A stretch of DNA of 64,000 bases from Turnera subulata (lineage: Eukaryota > Streptophyta > Magnoliopsida > Malpighiales > Passifloraceae), in contig JAKUCV010002878.1 of NCBI GenBank assembly GCA_028386065.3, positions 218,968 through 282,967 of the forward strand, written 5' to 3'. Position 1 is the first letter of the stretch; each line of letters opens with the position of its first letter. A model generated the notes under the pieces. It was given only the letters and a program-made list of their open reading frames with translations, made no database searches and was not told where the DNA came from. The position numbers and the translations under genes are program-made. Shown here piece by piece: positions 59,301 through 64,000 of the stretch.

Positions 59301-60935
59301 CCCACTTTTTGAACTTTAAAGTAAACCAAACCATAATGGAATTAAGTAAAACATAAGGAGTTGGAACTTATATATTTGATATATGGTTGTCGTTTTTGTA
59401 CAGGTTATAGAAAAGGGACATGATGTTTTTTGATACTAGTCGAGGAAAGTGAGACTCGAACCCGAGACCTCACCCCTCTTGTGCTTTTGACACAAGAGTG
59501 CCAATGAGCTACAAGCCCATTGGTAAAAGGGACATGATGTTGATACGCCTTTTTGTTCTTTATATGGAGGAACTATAGACTTGCTAAGTAGAATCCTCAT
59601 GACGGTTTTATGTTGTATTATGGAGAAAGAAAGAGGAGTTATTGACATTTGTGAGCAGGGAGATACACTTAAATTAGCAGCATTGGAAACTTGCAATAAA
59701 TTTCGTTGCAAAATTGACCTATGTTGCATAGCACTCACTAGGCATCACCCAATTGAACACTCTTGTCACCCCTTTTATATGAAGAGTATTTATAATCGGA
59801 ACTGATGCTCAATTCCACCCTTCATTCTACTCTGAATGAAGTTTGGTGCTGCTTTATCAGTTGGATTTGATATAGATCCCCAAGCAATCACATCGGCGAG
59901 CCATAATGCTTCCCTAAACGATATAAAGCCTGGAAGGATGGAACTATACCATGTTCCGGGCAAAATTTGCTCTCCTTTGGAAGATGAAGTTTCTAAAGAG
60001 CAGGGTTCTTATGCGACAGATATCATCTCTGAAACTGAGAAATACGATGTGGTCGTAGCAAACATTCTTCTCAATCCTCTGTTGGAATTGGCTGACAACA
60101 TAGTTTCTTATGCTAAACCTGGTGCGGTGGTGGGTTTGTCTGGCATCCTAGCAGAGCAGGTATGTTCTAAAAATGGAAAAATATGTATGTTTCATAAACT
60201 GTGGAAAGCTTAGTATAAAATTCAGAATTTAACTCATTTTGAACTTCTTTTTTTATCTAAAAATGTTTGCTCTATGTATTAGTTTGAGTAATAGTTTAAA
60301 TTGCATATTAAATGAAAATCCTTTTGGACAACATATGGCCACAAAGAGAGGTTGTGCCATTTGTATTTTATCTAAATTATTTTCTATTTATACTTGTTTA
60401 GAGTAATGGTTTAAAATGCGGATTGTATGAAAACCCTCAGGAAGATACTGAGGAAACTGGATTTCCCATGGTTTTGGCCATGCGGCTCTTCTATGGCTTA
60501 GAATGTAATTATTTTTTTTATTATTAAGGGTTATAAACTGGCTATACTAGCAATGTTAGATGCTTAAATTCTTGATGCTTTCCGGTAATGGACGATGGAG
60601 ATTTCCAGAATCAGAGATGGCCGTTAAAGTGGCATCCCCGAAGTGGAACGAGTTGTGGCCAGACTTCCACAGACTATCCCTTTGGATATAAACGAACTGA
60701 ACTCTATCGTTGAACATGGTGCCAGTTGTTCAATGCATATCAGTTTGTTTGACTACTTTTCTAGATATTGAAGGGGGATATGTGCTTGGATCCAATTAAT
60801 TTGGCTGTATGTTCTATGTAGGTTTCATATATTGTGGACAGATATTCAGTGTTCTTAGAAGCCATATCAGTGTCAGAGATGGATGGTTGGGCCTGTATAA
60901 GCGGAAGAAAGAAAACAACTCTGAGTAGGAGCTGA
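56349..60935 (+). CDS. Ribosomal protein L11 methyltransferase-like (PrmA), seven exons
   Basis: Exons are 56349-56651, 56757-56846, 57082-57222, 57651-57716, 58518-58685, 59842-60159 and 60822-60935. All introns are GT-AG and phase 0, giving 399 residues. Residues 1 to about 88 are Ser/Arg/His-rich with a poly-Ser run, probably a plastid or mitochondrial presequence. [20 protein letters not shown] is the PrmA N-terminal domain. [31 protein letters not shown] (SAM motif I), VGFDIDPQA and [16 protein letters not shown] (catalytic/acceptor region) are hallmark methyltransferase motifs. [20 protein letters not shown] ends the fold. PrmA trimethylates L11 in bacterial-type ribosomes using SAM, so an organelle ribosome is the likely target. 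The frame is undamaged. A 97-bp SINE lies in intron 5. Confidence 0.95.
59428..59524 (-). mobile_element. Short tRNA-derived SINE in intron 5
   Basis: On the minus strand it starts CCAATGGGCTTGTAGCTC, with box A-like TAGCTCATTGG and box B GGTTCGAGTCT, and ends in a short A tail (T-run at 59428-59431 on the plus strand). A 17-bp target site duplication AAAAGGGACATGATGTT flanks it (59411-59427 and 59525-59541). Both ends are therefore exact. It is too short and lacks a proper acceptor stem to be a working tRNA gene. Confidence 0.9.
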
Positions 60936-61654
60936 CGGGAATGATAGCATCATTGGAAACTTGGGAAGAAGCACCGCAGCAAATGGAAATTGCAGCGTTG
61001 ATCATCGGGGTCAAGCTTATGTGCACTCACAGAATTCTGACAGCCCAGTTCCGTTCATCATTCTAGCCTGGAGTCTGGAGCATGACCAAATTGGATCTTA
61101 TCCATCATGAGCAAGGGCTGCAACTTTGCATAAAGTAACTATTCTCACTTCTGTTGTTAGCTTTTTTAGTCTTTTCCCAGACTAGCAAAGTAACTATTCT
61201 CACTTCTGTTGTTAGCTTTCTTAGTCTTTTCCCGGACTAGCAAACTGTTGAAGCCGTAATGTTAATTCACCTAACTTATTGCAATTTACATTCTCCCAAT
61301 TTATCCAACTACTTTGCTGCAAGTATTTAAGAGTGTAAATCAGGGTTGCAAGTGTAAATAGTGATATCCTTCTTCTTTGGATGCTTAAATTGTCAGTTGC
61401 CCCAGCTTTTACATTTCCCAACCACTTGCGAAGGTACAAGTCAATATTTTTCCTTGCAAATCACGTCGTATAACATTCCATGCACGTACGCCTTTGTTCA
61501 TTCCAACTCAATAATGAATTTTGATTGTGACGATAAACAAAATGAATAATAATACCAAAGCCAGTAACACTTTGTTACTAGTATGTTGCTAATATATGTT
61601 TGACAGCGTAAGATGGCAGAAGACAGAAAGGAAAAACCAAGAAGTAAATTCTTC
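60936..61654. other. Region downstream of the methyltransferase gene
   Basis: This probably includes the 3' UTR. A 55-bp tandem duplication at 61132-61241 is the only structure seen. Confidence 0.45.
61132..61241. repeat. 55-bp tandem duplication
   Basis: AAAGTAACTATTCTCACTTC... to ...GACTAGC occurs twice (61132-61186, 61187-61241) with two visible differences. Confidence 0.85.
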
Positions 61655-62767
61655 GGTGCTGCCCCTTGATGGGTATGCACCATACATACCCCACGTGGTG
61701 AATTGTTATAGGGCCATGTGGCACTTTTTTCACCCTAAAAAATTAAAAAAACATTCTTAATAAATACATATTCTTTTTAACTAGATCCCTGAATTTTTAA
61801 ACATTACAAAATATACTTACTTAATTAATCCTTAGTAAATTGTTAAAGGCACTTCTCAGTTTAATGATTGAAGAAAAAAAAAAAATTAAAAAGACACATT
61901 CACTTCTCACCTATTCATGTTCTTCCCCAATTCACAAATTTCTAATTAGATTGACTTCTCACCTCGCTCCTGTTCTTTTCTAATTAACAAATTCGAAATT
62001 AGGTTTCTCAATCTCCTCTCCTCTTCTCATAGTTATCAACGGCAGCTCTTCCACACGGTGTACGCTAAGCCGTCAGCTATCTCGCTATCGCCGGAGAGCT
62101 CGCCGAACATGTCTTTCCCGCCGGCGTTTAGAGAAGAGATTAATTCCGGCGTTGGAGATAGAGGTAGGTGGTGCTTTCTTATTAGACTACTTTGTATTCT
62201 TATTTTTACAGGATGTGATTGGAACTGCAATACATTTGCACGATCTCGTCGTTTCACCTGTTGGTCTTATACAATGAACAAAATCTGAATGGATTTGTAT
62301 CTCCATGATTTTTAGTGCTTGAATTTGATGGTGTTGACAATTGTTATTTTCAGGTTCCCAAGCCACTGAATTTTTTCCTCGAGGCTCATGTAGATGAGAA
62401 GAGTCTTAAACAGATCATTCGCCTTATACTTCTAAAATTTATCCGTATATAACCGGGAAGATCAGATAATGATTGGGCAAATATGTGGCGTGACATGCAG
62501 TGCTTGCGTGAGAAAGGCTTTTCCTTTTCTTGACCCAGAGTATATGCTAATGGAATTCTGTAGCAAAAAGAAGGGGCAAAAAAAGAATTCTTTACATGGA
62601 GTATATTTTGTAATGTTAAAAAATTGAAGGATCTAATTAAAAAAATATATATTTATTAACAATATTTTTTTGATCTTCTAGTGGAAAAAAAGGTGACACA
62701 TAGCTCTATCACAATTCGCCACTTGGAGGTATCTATGGTGCATACCCATCAAGGGGTAGGGTTCACC
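61655..62767. mobile_element. MULE-like element with internal gene-like segment
   Basis: Terminal inverted repeats of about 80 bp are present. The left end begins GGTGCTGCCCCTTGATGGG; the right end in reverse complement begins GGTGAACCCTACCCCTTGATGG. Both continue through TATGCACCATA and (G/C)GTG/TGGCGAATTGT. The interior (about 62035-62170) is a GC-rich, gene-like segment followed by a GT dinucleotide resembling a splice donor (GATAGAG|GTAGGT). It may be a captured host fragment (Pack-MULE), but the reading frame and source are unknown. No target site duplication was confirmed. Confidence 0.6.
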
Positions 62768-64000
62768 AAAAAAAAGATTGTTACGTTGGATGTGATACAT
62801 ATATCACCTTTTTTCTTTTTGACTAACAAGCGACAGATTTTCATTTCAACAAAGATATCTGCACTTTCCACAAAAAAAAGGAAGAAGATATAGGAAGATA
62901 TTTGTATTGTGTACCCATTTCTTGGTTGTTAATTAGGGCCCATTTCCGGAAGAAATTTGTAAGAAACGGTTTCCTTATCCTTTCTTACCTCTTGTGTACG
63001 TAAGGATCTCCGAATCAAAGTACATACATCACGCATAAAATCAAGAGGCTTTTTCTAGCCATAAATAACACGTCTTGGACATGTCGAGGTAAGAACATAT
63101 TTTTTTTAAAAAAAAAAGAACATGTAATAACAAAATTTTCGTGTTACCATGCTAGCAAAAAAAAAAGAATATGTGTAAAGGCAGTACAATTATTACTAAA
63201 CATAGCTGAAGATCTAATATAGCAAAATTATAAGAAAAATCCAACAAAAGAATTCTTCTTAACCTACTACTTAAAAATATCCAACGTGATTTATCTCCTT
63301 CAATAGAGGATTTACAAAGACATACCACTCGCGACTCTACTCTCGCGAGCATTAGATCCAGATCCAAGTATGGTTCGTGCAGCAACCACCATGCCAACAG
63401 GTAAATTTGAGACATACCTGTTGGGGAAAATATCCCTTTGTTGGTAAATTTCTGTTGCAGATATAGAATCGTTCTTCAAATTAAATCTTCCTCCATGAAC
63501 TTTGGCTCCCATAGTCTTATTTGAAATACAAAAAAATGTGAGAAAACTCCAAAAGGAGAGCAACCAACTCACAAAAAGTGAGACAAAACTCACAAAAAGT
63601 GAGAGTAAACCAACGAAACAAAAAAAAACAAAAACAAAAACAAAAACAAACTAGTTGAAAGAAATTTTGGTGGGGGCTCACCCCCGGAAGAAAGTCGGCG
63701 GCAACCCCAAGTTGTAGATCTAGGGTTTTTCTCTAAGAGAATGAGAGAAAAGAGAAAACCCCAAAATCAACCTACATTTATTACTAATTTGTTCATGGAG
63801 ACTGAAGGATAACACATATCCTGAATAAAGTAAATTAGGACACCTACTTGGAGTCCTAGCAGCGGAAGCAAACAGGTCTTGGAGTCCAGGTCTTGATCTA
63901 CCGGTCGTGAAGGGTTGTCACGGTATATCGGAGCAACCCCTGTAGTCTCCACGGCCTAAACCTCTCCTCTCTATAGCTGTGTGTATGGTATGTGTGGGTG
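62768..64000. other. AT-rich right end, unassigned
   Basis: No gene is firmly supported. On the minus strand 63600-63312 gives TMGAKVHGGRFNLKNDSIS...DIFPNR followed by GTATGT, which could be an isolated exon. TGTTGGGGAAAATATCCC at 63418 and the words GCAGCGGAAGCAA and ACCCTAGATCTACAACTTGG (minus) towards 64000 resemble Copia-type LTR or leader sequence, but no partner LTR, PBS or polypurine tract is in the window. Confidence 0.35.

Noticed and set aside
59428..59524. Functional tRNA gene
   Set aside because: It has A and B boxes but lacks an acceptor stem, and it is flanked by a 17-bp TSD and an A tail, so it is a SINE.
63418..64000. Copia LTR at the right window edge
   Set aside because: Only suggestive words are present; no partner LTR, PBS, polypurine tract or TSD is visible in the window.

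Overview
This window is plant nuclear DNA, most likely from a eudicot. Two host genes with canonical GT-AG introns sit in a landscape dominated by nested transposable elements. The genes are a PRA1-family (PRA1.H-like) membrane protein on the minus strand (38494-39788, four coding exons) and a ribosomal protein L11 methyltransferase (PrmA-like) with an N-terminal organelle presequence on the plus strand (56349-60935, seven coding exons). All exon boundaries were placed by eye and keep frame.

Region 1-22154 is one large LTR retrotransposon with two others nested in it. The outer element (5' end outside the window; LTR starts TGTAACAACCCGG) has lost gag and pol. Its 5' LTR is split by an inner 10.6-kb element (258-10830; 3.3-kb LTRs, TSD TTTTT) that carries gag but no pol. 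Its 3' LTR is split by a third 5.3-kb element (14590-19842; TSD ACCAC) with degenerate gag/pol. The outer and inner elements belong to different LTR families. Both nevertheless keep the same pair of minus-strand genes between the gag/pol position and the 3' LTR, each with its own TATA box. The genes are an approximately 130-residue basic, Ser/Glu-rich protein (aORF-A) and a 227-codon protein whose C-terminal part resembles the start of an endonuclease/exonuclease/phosphatase domain (aORF-B). I regard this antisense gene pair as the most interesting signal in the window.

Region 22155-35007 holds two hAT-like non-autonomous elements with 8-bp TSDs, a 4.2-copy tandem array of a 1.29-kb unit containing a 112-bp piece of plastid 16S rRNA (23622-29076), and a 5'-truncated LINE. 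Region 35008-46500 holds the PRA1 gene, a LINE RNase H scrap, and a degenerate repeat field interrupted by a tRNA-derived SINE and two DNA elements. Region 46500-54790 is a decayed L1-type LINE whose ORF1 is interrupted by a 2-kb fold-back element. The arms of that element are about 950 bp, its inner parts are built of telomere-like CCCTAAA words, and it has a 9-bp TSD (MULE-like).

Region 54791-64000 holds the methyltransferase gene, with a 97-bp SINE in one intron, then a MULE-like element with an internal gene-like segment and unassigned AT-rich DNA. Element families were assigned from motifs, termini and TSDs seen in the sequence; no database search was possible.
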